Notes: generated by a model not told the origin, from the sequence alone. A stretch of 64,000 bases of DNA from Planctomycetaceae bacterium (GCA_002722955.1 PBMZ01000067.1:1-64000); one strand, 5' to 3'. Positions 40,107 to 51,102 are shown, counted from the stretch's first letter. Made by a program: numbers and translations.

Positions 40107-40319
40107 AAAGAGATTGTAGGTCGATGCTCAACACTGGGATAGTCAGCTTGCTACTTTGCGGCACATTCGCCCTGGCAAATGGCATTCTCGACAACTGGAT
40201 CTTGACCAACTCGGATCGGCGCGGGTCTAATACAATATATCCGCTCGTTACTGTATGGCCGTTGGTGTTCTCGTCCGCCAATTTAGCGGCCAGAGAACTC
40301 GGAGATTTCAGGAGTCGAC

Positions 40320-40604
40320 ATGTCGGACCGCCCGATCGAGAGTTTGCCCCTCAGAGACTTATTCAACGACGCGGAAAAGTTAACTCGCGAGCTTATCGAC
40401 CATTACGAACACGGCTTAATTCCCAAAGCAGATCAATTGAATCGAACGGCGTTAAATGACGAAGTAGATGATACCGGCAGTCTGAGGCACAGCGCTTCGC
40501 TGCTGTTGGAAAGCTACGAGTTTGCTCGCCAGCTATCCAAAAAGCTCGACAAGTACTACGTCGCCATCGATCAATCGGTCGCCAAGATCACTGGTGAAAC
40601 CTGA
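40320..40604 (+). CDS. Small hypothetical protein, translationally coupled to downstream kinase
   Basis: 94-aa ORF; stop TGA overlaps the kinase ATG (TGATG). Confidence 0.65.
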   Translation: MSDRPIESLPLRDLFNDAEKLTRELIDHYEHGLIPKADQLNRTALNDEVDDTGSLRHSASLLLESYEFARQLSKKLDKYYVAIDQSVAKITGET

Positions 40605-43339
40605 TGGATTCATCCGCGGAAACTAGTTCGACTTCGTCCTTTCCGGAGGTATCCGGGCAAGGGCCCAAGACGGTGATCCGTCCCGGCGGAGGGAATCCAG
40701 CAATCTCGGCGAGTGAAGATTCCACGGCAGCCGCTTCGACGGAAACTGCGAAGGTCGCCACATCCACGGATCTCTTGTCCCGATTATTTCCGCCTCGCCA
40801 TGAAGTCAGCGATCCGACCAGTGCCAAAGGCATCAAGTTGGGCCATTTCGAGATTCACGAGCGAATCGGAATGGGCGGCATGGGAGCCGTTTTTCGCGCG
40901 ATCGATTTGCGGTTACAGCGAGTCGTCGCGCTGAAGGTGTTGGCTCGGGACCAATCCCATGACTTGGCGTCCGTCGAGCGATTCCGAAATGAAGGTCAAG
41001 CCGCCGCGAAGCTGGACCATGACAACATCGCTCGCGTGTTTTACATCGGCGAAGATCAGGGTTTGCACTTTATCGCGTTCGAGTTCATCACAGGTAACAA
41101 CATTCTGAATCTGATCCATCAGCAAACTCGGATGGGTGTCTCAGAATCGGTCAACTACATTTTGCAAATCGCGTCGGCGTTGAAGCATACGGCCAGCATG
41201 GGCGTTGTGCACCGCGACGTGAAGCCGTCGAATATCATTGTCACAACCAGCGGTCGAGCGAAGCTGGTGGACTGGGGATTGGCTCGACGCGAAACTGGCG
41301 AGTCGTCAGCCGATTTGACGGTCGAAGGAACAACTCTGGGGACGTTCGATTATATCTCGCCCGAACAAGCTAAGGATCCACGAAACGTCGATGTGCGCAG
41401 CGACATCTATTCTTTAGGCTGCACCTTCTATCACATGGTTGCTGGCGAACCTCCTTACCCAACGGGAACGCCGCTGCAAAAGCTGCTGAACCACCAAGGA
41501 AAGGATCCGCCGGATCCCTCGAAGAAAAACCGGCAAGTCTCCGAAGATTTATCGATCATCATTCGCAAGATGATGGCAAGCGATCCACGCCGCCGATATG
41601 CAACGCCCGATCATTTGATTCGCGACCTGATGCTTGTCGCCGGATCAATGGGAATGCGGGGAATCAATCCCGAAGGACTGATCTGGCTTTCCTCGCAACC
41701 GGCACAAGGCCGCTTTTGGGAACGTCACCTTGGCTGGATGACGACGCTGTCGTTGCTCTTCATCATCTTTTTCGTGCTGCAACAGTTTACTGACGAGATC
41801 AACGACATCAGCGTCAGTCTTCAGCAGAGAGGCTCGCAGTTCTCACCAACCCAGCCTGAGAATTTGACACCACCATCAACACCGGTGGTTGCGAGTGAAG
41901 CCGGAGGCCCATCAGAAGAGGGAGTCGCCTCGACGGGCAAGGGTCCGGATAGCACAGCGGATTCCAACAATGTCGCCGAAGTCACTCCAAACAGTGTGAC
42001 CGACAATATCCTTGATCGTGAAGGTGTAAAGCCCGTTGGACCACTGGCGAATCAAGTGGCCAATTCCAACCCGTCGACCAGTTCGCCGGCGAGCGAAACG
42101 GTTGAAGACAAAAACGAATCGACAAACGGAACGACGGAAGTCAAACCGGCCGAGGCAGAAACAACGACGACCGTCGTGACCGTCGAGACTCAACCGTTTT
42201 CCGTTGTTGGTGGTAAGAAGTATCAGACACTAGATGCCGCATGCTTGGAAGCCCCCGACGATGGCGTGATTGAAATCAGCTTCAATGGCATCCGCAGAGA
42301 GTCTCCTTTAAGAATCACCAAGAAGAATTTGACAATTCGTGCTGCTCGCGACTTTCGTCCAATCTTGCAATTCGCACCGGACCGCATTCCCGCTGCGGGC
42401 TATCCCGAGCGAATGGTGACCGTGACCAGCGGCGCTGTCAGCTTCACCAACATTGGATTTGAACTGCAGCTAACATCAGACGTCGATACACCGCAAACGG
42501 CTCTGTTCTGCTTTGAGACGCCGCGGCTTGTTCGCTTTCAAGGCGTGACCGTCACCGTCATCAATGAAAGCAATTCCGAAGTGGCCGTGATCGAGTTCCC
42601 CAACGGCAAGGGCAGCATGATCAACGACGGTATGATGACCGATGGAGCGAAGCAGTCTCCGATGGAGTTGGATGTCTCGGAATCGTTCGTGCGAGGCAAC
42701 GCGGACCTATTCATGGTCAAGCAAAACATCGCCGGCCGCATCAGTGTTACGGACTCCGCCTTGGCACTGGACAACTCGTTGCTGCACGTCTTCGGAAACT
42801 CGAAGAGCGCCGATGACACGCCCGAGTTAGAGTTGCGTTTCAATCATTTGTCATGCTTGATGGGCCGGCACTTGGTCGAGATGACGACGGTTCCTTCCTC
42901 GTCGATTCACATCACCGTGAATACTCGAAACAGCGTGTTCTCCAGCGCAGGGAAGACGCCACTGATCGCCATGAATGGAATGGAGAGCGAGGCAGACGCC
43001 CGAAAGCTACTTTCCTGGAGCGGCGACCAGAACTTTTATGACAACTATCCGGCGCTGTGGTCGCTGGGCGCCGATACAGAAGCGATTGCCTTTCAGGAAT
43101 GGCAAGAATTCTGGGGATCAGAGGCCGAAGTTGGCGCGAACAACGGCGGAATTGTCTGGACTTCACCTTGGCCTCAAGGACGAAGCTATTCAGGAATTTC
43201 GGCCAAGTATTTGGAACTTGCCCCTGATGCTGAAGATAACTCCGCTGTGGAAGGCGCAAAAGATGGAACCGACGCCGGCGCGGACTTGCTAAATCTGCCA
43301 TTGCTGCACACTCTCGAAGATGCTGGCACCACGGACTAG
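40604..43339 (+). CDS. Serine/threonine protein kinase with TM and extracytoplasmic beta-helix-like region
   Basis: Hanks motifs: GMGGMGAVFRAIDLRLQRVVALKVL, VVHRDVKPSNIIV, DWG, SPEQA; TM LSLLFIIFFVLQQF; Thr/Ser-rich linker. Confidence 0.92.
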   Translation: MDSSAETSSTSSFPEVSGQGPKTVIRPGGGNPAISASEDSTAAASTETAKVATSTDLLSRLFPPRHEVSDPTSAKGIKLGHFEIHERIGMGGMGAVFRAIDLRLQRVVALKVLARDQSHDLASVERFRNEGQAAAKLDHDNIARVFYIGEDQGLHFIAFEFITGNNILNLIHQQTRMGVSESVNYILQIASALKHTASMGVVHRDVKPSNIIVTTSGRAKLVDWGLARRETGESSADLTVEGTTLGTFDYISPEQAKDPRNVDVRSDIYSLGCTFYHMVAGEPPYPTGTPLQKLLNHQGKDPPDPSKKNRQVSEDLSIIIRKMMASDPRRRYATPDHLIRDLMLVAGSMGMRGINPEGLIWLSSQPAQGRFWERHLGWMTTLSLLFIIFFVLQQFTDEINDISVSLQQRGSQFSPTQPENLTPPSTPVVASEAGGPSEEGVASTGKGPDSTADSNNVAEVTPNSVTDNILDREGVKPVGPLANQVANSNPSTSSPASETVEDKNESTNGTTEVKPAEAETTTTVVTVETQPFSVVGGKKYQTLDAACLEAPDDGVIEISFNGIRRESPLRITKKNLTIRAARDFRPILQFAPDRIPAAGYPERMVTVTSGAVSFTNIGFELQLTSDVDTPQTALFCFETPRLVRFQGVTVTVINESNSEVAVIEFPNGKGSMINDGMMTDGAKQSPMELDVSESFVRGNADLFMVKQNIAGRISVTDSALALDNSLLHVFGNSKSADDTPELELRFNHLSCLMGRHLVEMTTVPSSSIHITVNTRNSVFSSAGKTPLIAMNGMESEADARKLLSWSGDQNFYDNYPALWSLGADTEAIAFQEWQEFWGSEAEVGANNGGIVWTSPWPQGRSYSGISAKYLELAPDAEDNSAVEGAKDGTDAGADLLNLPLLHTLEDAGTTD

Positions 43340-43371
43340 CTAAAGGTCCGAAACGTCACGCAAGCGATCCG

Positions 43372-43404
43372 AGATGCCCGGCTTCTCGGAGAAGCCGGGC
43401 ATCT
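43372..43404. terminator. Perfect 15-bp stem-loop downstream of kinase, terminator-like or repeat hairpin
   Basis: agatgcccggcttct-cgg-agaagccgggcatct; no T tract. Confidence 0.5.
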
Positions 43405-43519
43405 AAACCCCAAGCCCATCTCACCTGCGCATCGTTGGTCGCTTGCTTTCGCTTTGCTGCAAATCGCTTTAAGATGATGGACCAATAGACTGACTCCGCG
43501 AATACAGGATGAATTTACC

Positions 43520-44362
43520 GTGAATCGACCTCCACATGTTCCCAGCAATATGCCCGATCCAACCAACAATATGTCTGAAGGTTGGCACTGTTTGCACTTG
43601 TACTTCTCCGTAGATCAGGGTGCCCTGAATCAATTGGACGAAGGTCAACGAGCAACCGGTCGCGAAGAGTTGGCAGCGATCTTGAACCCCGACGCTGATG
43701 GAGCACCGACTCGCATCCAGACCTGTGTTGTCTCCGGACACAAAGCTGACTTGGGCCTGATGATTTTGGATCCGAACCCCTTGGTCATCGACAGCGTTCA
43801 ACAATCGATCCGAAGTTGTGCCATCGGCTCGGCACTGCGGCCGACTTATTCATTCGTGTCGATTACAGAGATCTCTGAATACGTTCCGACGGTCGAGCAG
43901 TATGCGGAGAAGTTGAAATTGGATGGCACGGAGCCCTCGGACCCGGCGTTCGAGGCAAAGTTGAATGCCTACAGCCAGCGGCTTCCCGCCATGAACAAAC
44001 AGCGGATGTATCCTGATTTCCCGCCGTTCCCGGTATTCTCGTTTTACCCGATGAACAAGATTCGGCATCCGTCAGCAAACTGGTTTATGGAGCCGTTCAG
44101 CGTTCGTTCCGAGCTAATGGCCGAACACGCGACCAGTGGCATCAAGTTCGCCGGTCGAGTCTCTCAGTTAATCACAGCATCAACCGGCTTCGACGATTGG
44201 GAATGGGGAGTCACCCTGTGGTCTCGAGCTCCTGAGCATATCAAAGAGATCGTCTACACAATGCGATTCGATCAAGCCTCGGCCAAGTATGCCGAGTTCG
44301 GGCCGTTTTATCTGAGCTACATTGTCTCGCCCGAAGACGCCATCAAGCACTTGCAGCTTTGA
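43520..44362 (+). CDS. hemQ: Chlorite dismutase-like coproheme decarboxylase (HemQ/ChdC)
   Basis: EGWHCLHLYFSVDQ; FSFYPMNKIRHPSANWFMEPFSVRSELMAEHA; YTMRFDQASAKYAEFGPFYLSYIVSP. Confidence 0.88.
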   Translation: MNRPPHVPSNMPDPTNNMSEGWHCLHLYFSVDQGALNQLDEGQRATGREELAAILNPDADGAPTRIQTCVVSGHKADLGLMILDPNPLVIDSVQQSIRSCAIGSALRPTYSFVSITEISEYVPTVEQYAEKLKLDGTEPSDPAFEAKLNAYSQRLPAMNKQRMYPDFPPFPVFSFYPMNKIRHPSANWFMEPFSVRSELMAEHATSGIKFAGRVSQLITASTGFDDWEWGVTLWSRAPEHIKEIVYTMRFDQASAKYAEFGPFYLSYIVSPEDAIKHLQL

Positions 44363-44528
44363 ATCACAGTAACCCGATGCGTGAGTCTTGATGCTGTGAT
44401 TTTTGTGGTCCTGCGAGCGGAGTCGCAGCCCCCCCCCCCTCGGGTTACCTGTCCAAAGACGAACAGCGGGACACTCATACGAGCATCCCGCTGGTTTCGT
44501 TTCGATCTGGTTTCGTGTCAATGCAGTC

Positions 44529-45542
44529 TTACTTGACGACGAAAACTTCCGGATCATCAATCACGAACGGTGTCGACCAGGTGCGGCCATCGTTTTGGTT
44601 GCAGATGTTGAAGAAGAAGGTACTGAAGTACTTGATCTTCGAACCGTAAGGATGAACACTGGCGATGTGATCCTTAGTGGTCAAATTGTCAACACCCTCG
44701 CTGGCGTAGTAGTGAGCCTTTCCGTCTGGCGTAAACGACATTCCCATCGTCCACCAACCTGGATTCCAAATCATTGGGCCGACGAAGTCTTTTCCGTCCG
44801 GTCCGCTTCGGATGATGATCATGGCCGAGTCTTCTTCGTTCTTGCCGTCGGTTTTGCTGTTGAATTGAACGAACATTCCGGGCCAGAACACTTCGTTTTC
44901 CTTCTTCGGACTACGGCTGAACAGCGAGAACCGCTTTTTCTTGTATTTGTCCTTGTTGCCTTCGTGGATGAACCCTGTTCCGACAACAGAGGCACGTAAA
45001 CCAAATGCCGTGTCGGTGGCGTCTTCCCATTGGTCCCAACTAGGGAAGTAAACGCGAACCACGAAGTTCGGCGTTCGAGAAACCGATAGACGTCCAACGA
45101 TGCCGCCAACGTTCATCAGCAAATCGTCTTGTTGGCTCTTCAGGCTGCTGCGCTTCGGAACGCCCGTGTGCAGCGATCGCAGCAACAAGGCACCTTTGCT
45201 GTTGGGCAAGCCACCCGCTGGCGTCGTGATGCGTTTGATTAAGTCTGGTTGTCCTCGATAAGAGCTTTCGTAGATCCGGCCGTTGTTCGATTGACCGGTC
45301 GGATAGCGACCTTGGCCATCGATGTTGCGGCTGCTCTTGGGCAAGTTGGGATGGTAGGTCCAATCTTCGTTCTCGAAGTTGTCACCTACCGAGTTGATTT
45401 TCTTGCCCGTTCCAGGAACGACTGGCAAGGAGACGCGTGGTCGAAACTGCGCTTCCGCCTCGGCAACAACACCCAACAAGATAGAAGTGGCCAACAAAGG
45501 CAAGACGCAGCTTTTTAGATTTTGAATGCTTGTAAACTTCAT
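44529..45542 (-). CDS. Secreted hypothetical protein
   Basis: Signal peptide MKFTSIQNLKSCVLPLLATSILLGVVAEAEA; 343-aa ORF. Confidence 0.75.
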   Translation of the reverse strand: MKFTSIQNLKSCVLPLLATSILLGVVAEAEAQFRPRVSLPVVPGTGKKINSVGDNFENEDWTYHPNLPKSSRNIDGQGRYPTGQSNNGRIYESSYRGQPDLIKRITTPAGGLPNSKGALLLRSLHTGVPKRSSLKSQQDDLLMNVGGIVGRLSVSRTPNFVVRVYFPSWDQWEDATDTAFGLRASVVGTGFIHEGNKDKYKKKRFSLFSRSPKKENEVFWPGMFVQFNSKTDGKNEEDSAMIIIRSGPDGKDFVGPMIWNPGWWTMGMSFTPDGKAHYYASEGVDNLTTKDHIASVHPYGSKIKYFSTFFFNICNQNDGRTWSTPFVIDDPEVFVVK

Positions 45543-45814
45543 GGTGCGATAATCCCGCAAAAATGCGCACGCTCCGCGTGCTCATTGAGGTGAATTATTA
45601 GTGATCAGTGACGAATCCCTAACAGCGGCGAAAAGGCGAGAACTTTTGGAGTTCCCGCACGCCCTTGGTATCGGGAATCGCACTGACAAGATTCAGCACA
45701 AAGCCATGAGAGAGATCGGCTGCGTCATAAGCTGTTAATCCCGCATTGCACAGGCGTTACGACCCGTCGAGATTAGCGATTACAGCCCGTAAGGACGGGC
45801 GCGGCGACCAACGT

Positions 45815-47683
45815 TTACTCGACAGCCTGACTCGCATTACCGGCACGACGCAACTGGTTTGCCTGTTGATCAAACTCTTCCGCTTGCCGCATTCTTTGCT
45901 CTTCCTCGAAGCGCCAGCGTGTCATGTACCGCAGGCCGTTGGCAGTGATCTCCAAACAGCGAGCCTTGAACTCGTTGTCGATCATCGCCTGGATGATTGA
46001 CTCTTCGAGCGTCACGGGAAGCAACGGATTTGATCGCCGTTGGCACTTCTTATCCAACCAACCTTGTTGTTCGACCACATCGAACGCTTCACGGCCCAGC
46101 AGATGAAAGCCCGTCAACGTGGGATGCACATTGTCATGGAACATGGACTCATCCAAGATGCCATGCGGCGTGTGAGGTCGCAGGACGTCTTCGGCTTCGA
46201 TCAGCGGAACGTCTTTCTCGGCGGTCACATCGCGGACAACTTGTTGATAGTCGGACATCATTCGAATCGGATGCCCGTCATAATCCTTTGCCAGTGCAAA
46301 GTGCTGGCGAGCTTTCTGGTACTCACCAAGCTCCATCAAGCAATGTCCCAACCGATAATGGAATTCGGCAAACCGAGGTTCTCGCGTCAACATAATCCGA
46401 TAAGCATCAATGGCATCGCGCCATTTCTTACTAGCTTCCAACTTCCGTGCGGACAGATATCCGACCCGCAAAGCGGCAAGCTCCTTCGCAGAACGTTCTC
46501 GCAATGGGACGCTTCTGTTCGGATCAAAGTTTGACTCGGCGGACGCTGGTACAAACACCAGCAGCGGAATCTGATGTCGCTGGCAATAGTCAACGAACTG
46601 TGTCATCTGTGATCGAAACAAAGCCAAGCGTCTCGGGTAATCTGTGCCGCGACAGATGTGCCGATCAACGAGTCTTGCTTCGCTCAAATGAAACTCACGA
46701 ATCGCGGATCGCTGAGCCAGAAAGCGGTCAACAACACGAAAGCTTGGCGAATACCAAAGCCACGAATCCAATGGCGGTGTGATGCTTCGTGCGTTCCGCG
46801 TCAACTCATGCATGTCGTGATAGAACTCGTTGTGGCCGCTGTATAACACGATCAAATCGGGACGATGAGTGGCGCCTTTCAGTTCCGACACTGCCATCTT
46901 GAAATTGATGCCGCCAACAGCCAAGTTCTCGACAACCGGCGACGGTTCATAGCCCGCGCGAAGTTGGAACTCGAGCACTTTGGGGATGCCGTATCTGGGC
47001 TGATACGGGTGCCCTAACATCGTCGATGCACCTAGCGCCACAACATGAAAGTGATCGGCTGACGGTGGGCAGGACTGGGGCAAGGCCAGCTGCTGGCCTT
47101 GCCTTTCAACAAAGCCCATGAACGGTTCGAGCAACACAAGACACAACGTCACCGAGACCCACGGCTTTACCCATCGCAGCGGCTTACGCCGCCGGTCTTC
47201 GTCAGGTTTTTCACGGCGAACCAACCAAGCAAGAATCAACGGAACGCCAATGGCCACAAAACTCCAACCGCCAAGGATGGCTGCCCTCAGCAATAACTGA
47301 AGACCTCGAATAAACACCAACTCCAACAGATGCAGCCAGTTGAGCACGGCGATCAACGGCACCAACAAATGGACAATGGCTGCATGCTTTCTCATAGCCA
47401 CAGCCGGAAAGCGAAGCAGCAACAAGATGAGCGCACTTCCGAGCAACTCGGAAATCCCCATCCAGAGCCCCCACTCAATCTGGAAACCCTTTAACGCACT
47501 AAAATGGCTAAGCGGCACAATCGTGAAGACGAGGCAAAGCAAAAGGGCCCAACCCACAAGCAAGCGCCCCGACCAGATCGATCGACTTGAAGGCAAGCAA
47601 CCATCTTCGTTCGGCGCAGCATCGGAGGTAACTTCATCGCTTTCAGTGGGCTCAGTGGACGGAGCGTCGGGCGAGTCGGACAC
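45815..47683 (-). CDS. Membrane-anchored SGNH/GDSL hydrolase with TPR-like region
   Basis: VVALGASTMLG, LIVLYSGHNEFYHD, DNVHPTLTGFHLLG; N-terminal TM segments; TPR-like ALRVGYLSARKLEASKKWRDAIDAYRIML. Confidence 0.85.
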   Translation of the reverse strand: MSDSPDAPSTEPTESDEVTSDAAPNEDGCLPSSRSIWSGRLLVGWALLLCLVFTIVPLSHFSALKGFQIEWGLWMGISELLGSALILLLLRFPAVAMRKHAAIVHLLVPLIAVLNWLHLLELVFIRGLQLLLRAAILGGWSFVAIGVPLILAWLVRREKPDEDRRRKPLRWVKPWVSVTLCLVLLEPFMGFVERQGQQLALPQSCPPSADHFHVVALGASTMLGHPYQPRYGIPKVLEFQLRAGYEPSPVVENLAVGGINFKMAVSELKGATHRPDLIVLYSGHNEFYHDMHELTRNARSITPPLDSWLWYSPSFRVVDRFLAQRSAIREFHLSEARLVDRHICRGTDYPRRLALFRSQMTQFVDYCQRHQIPLLVFVPASAESNFDPNRSVPLRERSAKELAALRVGYLSARKLEASKKWRDAIDAYRIMLTREPRFAEFHYRLGHCLMELGEYQKARQHFALAKDYDGHPIRMMSDYQQVVRDVTAEKDVPLIEAEDVLRPHTPHGILDESMFHDNVHPTLTGFHLLGREAFDVVEQQGWLDKKCQRRSNPLLPVTLEESIIQAMIDNEFKARCLEITANGLRYMTRWRFEEEQRMRQAEEFDQQANQLRRAGNASQAVE

Positions 47684-47689
47684 GTTGGC

Positions 47690-48175
47690 TTACTCTTTAA
47701 ACTGCAAGGAACCGCGCTCGTCGATAGGCCCCGGTGCCTGCCAGCGATCGTCGCTGTCCAAGAAGTTCTGCAGCATGATTTGTGCCGCAATCTTATCACG
47801 ATTTGCCTTGCGCTTCTTGTCGGAGAGCTGACCGTGCTGAAGATAGACGTCCGCCAAGGACGAAGTGTAACGCTCGTCAAAGTAGGCAACGGGCAAGCCG
47901 GTCACTTCGCCGACCCAATCACCGAATGCTCGAGCTTCAGCGGCCTTGCCGCCTTCATCACCACTCATGTGAACCGGCAGGCCGACGACGATTCCTTGGA
48001 TTTGATAATCGTTAGCTAGCTTTTGAATCGCCTTAGCGTCGGCGTCAGTGTTAACGCGATTGTAGTTTTCCAGCGGGCTCGCAATGGACTGATCCGACGT
48101 CGAGATCGCAATGCCTAGACGTTTCGTCCCAAAGTCCAATCCCAACAGTGCGCCTTGATCGGGAAAAACTTGCAT
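47690..48175 (-). CDS. ruvX: Putative Holliday junction resolvase RuvX/YqgF
   Basis: LLGLDFGTKRLGIAIS; GIVVGLPVHMSGDEG; YFDERYTS. Confidence 0.92.
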   Translation of the reverse strand: MQVFPDQGALLGLDFGTKRLGIAISTSDQSIASPLENYNRVNTDADAKAIQKLANDYQIQGIVVGLPVHMSGDEGGKAAEARAFGDWVGEVTGLPVAYFDERYTSSLADVYLQHGQLSDKKRKANRDKIAAQIMLQNFLDSDDRWQAPGPIDERGSLQFKE

Positions 48176-48225
48176 GATTTCAGATAGAGGTTGCGGGCGA
48201 GCAAATTCTTGCGTGTCACTGCGAA

Positions 48226-48414
48226 TCACTTACGATCCAAACTTCCGTCTTCGAGATCTAGCTCGTCCATTTGGTTCTTGAACTCGTTGGGGCCGACGAC
48301 GTTCTTTTGAATCAACAAACGCAACAAGGTGCGGTTGAACAATTCAATCTGATCGAGGCGCTGTTTCAACTCGGCAATTTCGTCAATTAGAGATTCATTC
48401 TTTTGGTTTTCCAA
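48226..48414 (-). CDS. Small hypothetical coiled-coil protein
   Basis: 62-aa ORF (EIAELKQRLDQIELFNRTLLRLLIQK) immediately upstream of ruvX. Confidence 0.6.
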   Translation of the reverse strand: MENQKNESLIDEIAELKQRLDQIELFNRTLLRLLIQKNVVGPNEFKNQMDELDLEDGSLDRK

Positions 48415-48567
48415 GAATCCAGCTCCGTGATGGGTTTCGAAGGGGATTTTGCACCCCGTTCAGTATAGACCACTTCAATCAAAACTTCAGCAACCTTTGG
48501 AAAGAAAGTGGGGCTTGATCTGGAGAAGCACGCTCGACTCGTCAGTCGTCTCGAAAAGCTGGATTTC

Positions 48568-48975
48568 TCAGGTCCGCTTTCCCTGGAGCCACGAAAGTGA
48601 CGTCTTACGGGCCACTTGCGTCACTGCCACGCCAACGACAACGCCGGCGGAATCGGCCAGCCAATCCATGACATCACAGGTCCGGTTGACGGGGATTTGT
48701 AACAGTTCGTCAGCGATGCCGTATAGCAGCAAAGCAATCGCTGGCAAGTACGCGCGCGTTTTCAGCGAGGTGTTGGTCTTCACGCTGCAAAACGAAGAGA
48801 GCAGCACGGCCAAGCCAAAATATGCACCGAAATGAAGCCACTTGTCCGAGACCTTTTTTGGCATCAAACTTTCGGGCTCGGGCAAATGCGTGGCGATAAA
48901 CAGCGCCAGCCAATAGCCGACCAGCGCAAGCAGAATCCAAAGCCGCAACTTCAGTATGGCAGTAAGTCGATCCAT
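48568..48975 (-). CDS. VanZ family membrane protein
   Basis: SDKWLHFGAYFGLAVLLSSF ... YGIADELLQIPVNRTCDVMDWLADSAGVVVG. Confidence 0.85.
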   Translation of the reverse strand: MDRLTAILKLRLWILLALVGYWLALFIATHLPEPESLMPKKVSDKWLHFGAYFGLAVLLSSFCSVKTNTSLKTRAYLPAIALLLYGIADELLQIPVNRTCDVMDWLADSAGVVVGVAVTQVARKTSLSWLQGKRT

Positions 48976-49045
48976 GGAGTCGATCTAATGATGCGCAACT
49001 GATTGTGGTTGATTGTCTCGGCGGTGGAAGAACACGTCGTGGGCT

Positions 49046-50191
49046 CTACAAAATACCAGCGGCTTTGACGTCGATGCCCTTGAGCTTCATCTTCAACTCT
49101 TCGACATTCGGCGAGATTTCGAAAGCAGCCGCGCGGCTGATGTACTCCTTCTGAATGAATTCGTACAAGCTGTCGTTGAACAACTGCATGCCTTCTTGCT
49201 TACACATGGTAATGGCCGACGAGAGTTTTTCGTCCTCGTTTTCCATCACCAATTTACGAACCGTCGGGTTGAACGTCATGATCTCGACGATCGGTACACG
49301 GCCAGGTGCGTCGACGATTGTCTTCAACAATTTCTGACCAACAATGGCTCGCATGTTCATCGCCATACTGGCTCGAAGTGCGTCGTGCATGTCGTTCGGG
49401 AACAAGTCAAGAATACGACTGATCGTACCCGGGGCACTCGAAGCGTGGATCGTTCCAAAGACCAAGTGGCCCGTCTCCGCCGCGTGAATAGCGGTTTCGA
49501 ACGTGTCCCGGTCACGCATTTCGCCCACCAGCATGATGTCGGGGTCTTCACGCACGGCATGCTTCATGGCCACGTGAAAGTCCACAACGTCTTGCCCGAT
49601 TTCGCGTTGATTAATTAGACACTTGTCCTGTGTGTACACAAATTCGATCGGGTCTTCGATGGTCAAGATGTGCTTGCGCATATTCTGGTTGATCCAATCC
49701 AACATCGACGCAATTGTCGTACTCTTACCGCTACCCGTAACACCGGCCAACAACACCATGCCTTGGTCAAACTTGCAAAGCTCTTCCATAATCGGCGGCA
49801 AGTAAAGTTTCTCGAACGGCGGAATGAACCGTTCAATCTTACGAGCGACCATGCCGACTTTACCCAACTGCGTCAGCAAGTTAATACGAAAACGCCAAGG
49901 GTCACCGTCCAAATCAACGACCTTCGCAAAGTCCGCCCCGCCGTCGTGATGGAAGATGTCCAAATTCCGCTGATCCATCATCGGGAACGTGAGTTCAATC
50001 ATCTCACTTTCACCGATGGGGTCCATTTGAAGTTCTCGCAATGTACCCTTGATGCGGAAAACGGGTGGGCGATCAACTTGCAAATGGATGTCGGAGCAAC
50101 CATGTTTGATGGCAAGTCGAAAGATCTTGTCGATCTCGATCGGTTTGTCGGGAACGAAATTCGACTCTTTCCATTCGCTAACCAAAACCAT
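49046..50191 (-). CDS. pilT: PilT/PilU-type retraction ATPase
   Basis: GVTGSGKSTTIASML Walker A; REDPDIMLVGEMRD; AETGHLVFGTIHASSAPGTISRILDLFP. Confidence 0.92.
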   Translation of the reverse strand: MVLVSEWKESNFVPDKPIEIDKIFRLAIKHGCSDIHLQVDRPPVFRIKGTLRELQMDPIGESEMIELTFPMMDQRNLDIFHHDGGADFAKVVDLDGDPWRFRINLLTQLGKVGMVARKIERFIPPFEKLYLPPIMEELCKFDQGMVLLAGVTGSGKSTTIASMLDWINQNMRKHILTIEDPIEFVYTQDKCLINQREIGQDVVDFHVAMKHAVREDPDIMLVGEMRDRDTFETAIHAAETGHLVFGTIHASSAPGTISRILDLFPNDMHDALRASMAMNMRAIVGQKLLKTIVDAPGRVPIVEIMTFNPTVRKLVMENEDEKLSSAITMCKQEGMQLFNDSLYEFIQKEYISRAAAFEISPNVEELKMKLKGIDVKAAGIL

Positions 50192-50216
50192 GGGAATACC
50201 TGCTTTTAAGAAGTCG

Positions 50217-50993
50217 TTAAGCTGCCTCCAAGCGAACATGCACGCCGCGATCGGCCATGTACTGCTTGGTTTCTTCAATCGTGTAAGTACCATAGTGAAA
50301 GATGCTCGCCGCCAACGCCGCGCTGGCTTTGCCATCGGTTACCGCTTCAAACAAGTGCTGCGGAGAACCGGCACCACCACTGGCAACGACCGGGATGTTA
50401 ACCGCCTCGGCCACCGCGCGGGTGATTTCTATATCATAACCATCTTGAGTTCCGTCGGCATCCATGCACGTCAAAACGATCTCGCCCGCTCCAAGGCGTT
50501 CAACTTCCTTCGCCCACGGCACGACTTCTAAACCCGTTGGGATTCGACCACCGTTGATGTGAACGTCCCAGACCTCGCGCCCGTCAACTTGAATGCGCTT
50601 TGGGTCAAGGTTGACGACGATACACTGGCTACCAAACTTCAAAGCCGCCTCGCGGACAAAATCCGGATCCTTGACCGCCGCCGAGTTGATCGAGACTTTG
50701 TCGCAACCCGCACTCAGCAACCGTCTAATGTCGTCCAGGTTGCGGATTCCACCGCCCACCGTCAGCGGCATAAACACAACTTCCGACGTTCTACGAACCA
50801 CGTCCAAGATAATATCGCGTCCCTCGTGACTAGCGGTGATGTCCAAGAACACCAACTCGTCAGCGCCCTCTTCTTCGTAGCGCGCGGCGATATCGACGGG
50901 GTCCCCCGCATCGCGCAGGTTCAGAAAATTCACGCCCTTGACGACTCGCCCGGCATGCACATCGAGACAGGGAATTATTCGCTTTGCCAACAT
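50217..50993 (-). CDS. hisF: Imidazole glycerol phosphate synthase subunit HisF
   Basis: [49 protein letters not shown]. Confidence 0.96.
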   Translation of the reverse strand: MLAKRIIPCLDVHAGRVVKGVNFLNLRDAGDPVDIAARYEEEGADELVFLDITASHEGRDIILDVVRRTSEVVFMPLTVGGGIRNLDDIRRLLSAGCDKVSINSAAVKDPDFVREAALKFGSQCIVVNLDPKRIQVDGREVWDVHINGGRIPTGLEVVPWAKEVERLGAGEIVLTCMDADGTQDGYDIEITRAVAEAVNIPVVASGGAGSPQHLFEAVTDGKASAALAASIFHYGTYTIEETKQYMADRGVHVRLEAA

Positions 50994-51102
50994 TTCTTCA
51001 CTGTAAATTGCCCAGTTGGCGGCGTCAATGGGATGTCTCTGGCCGGAGGAATTGTGTGCATGTTATGATTCGCTTGCTCTTGCCGAAGGATCCAGATTGC
51101 CA

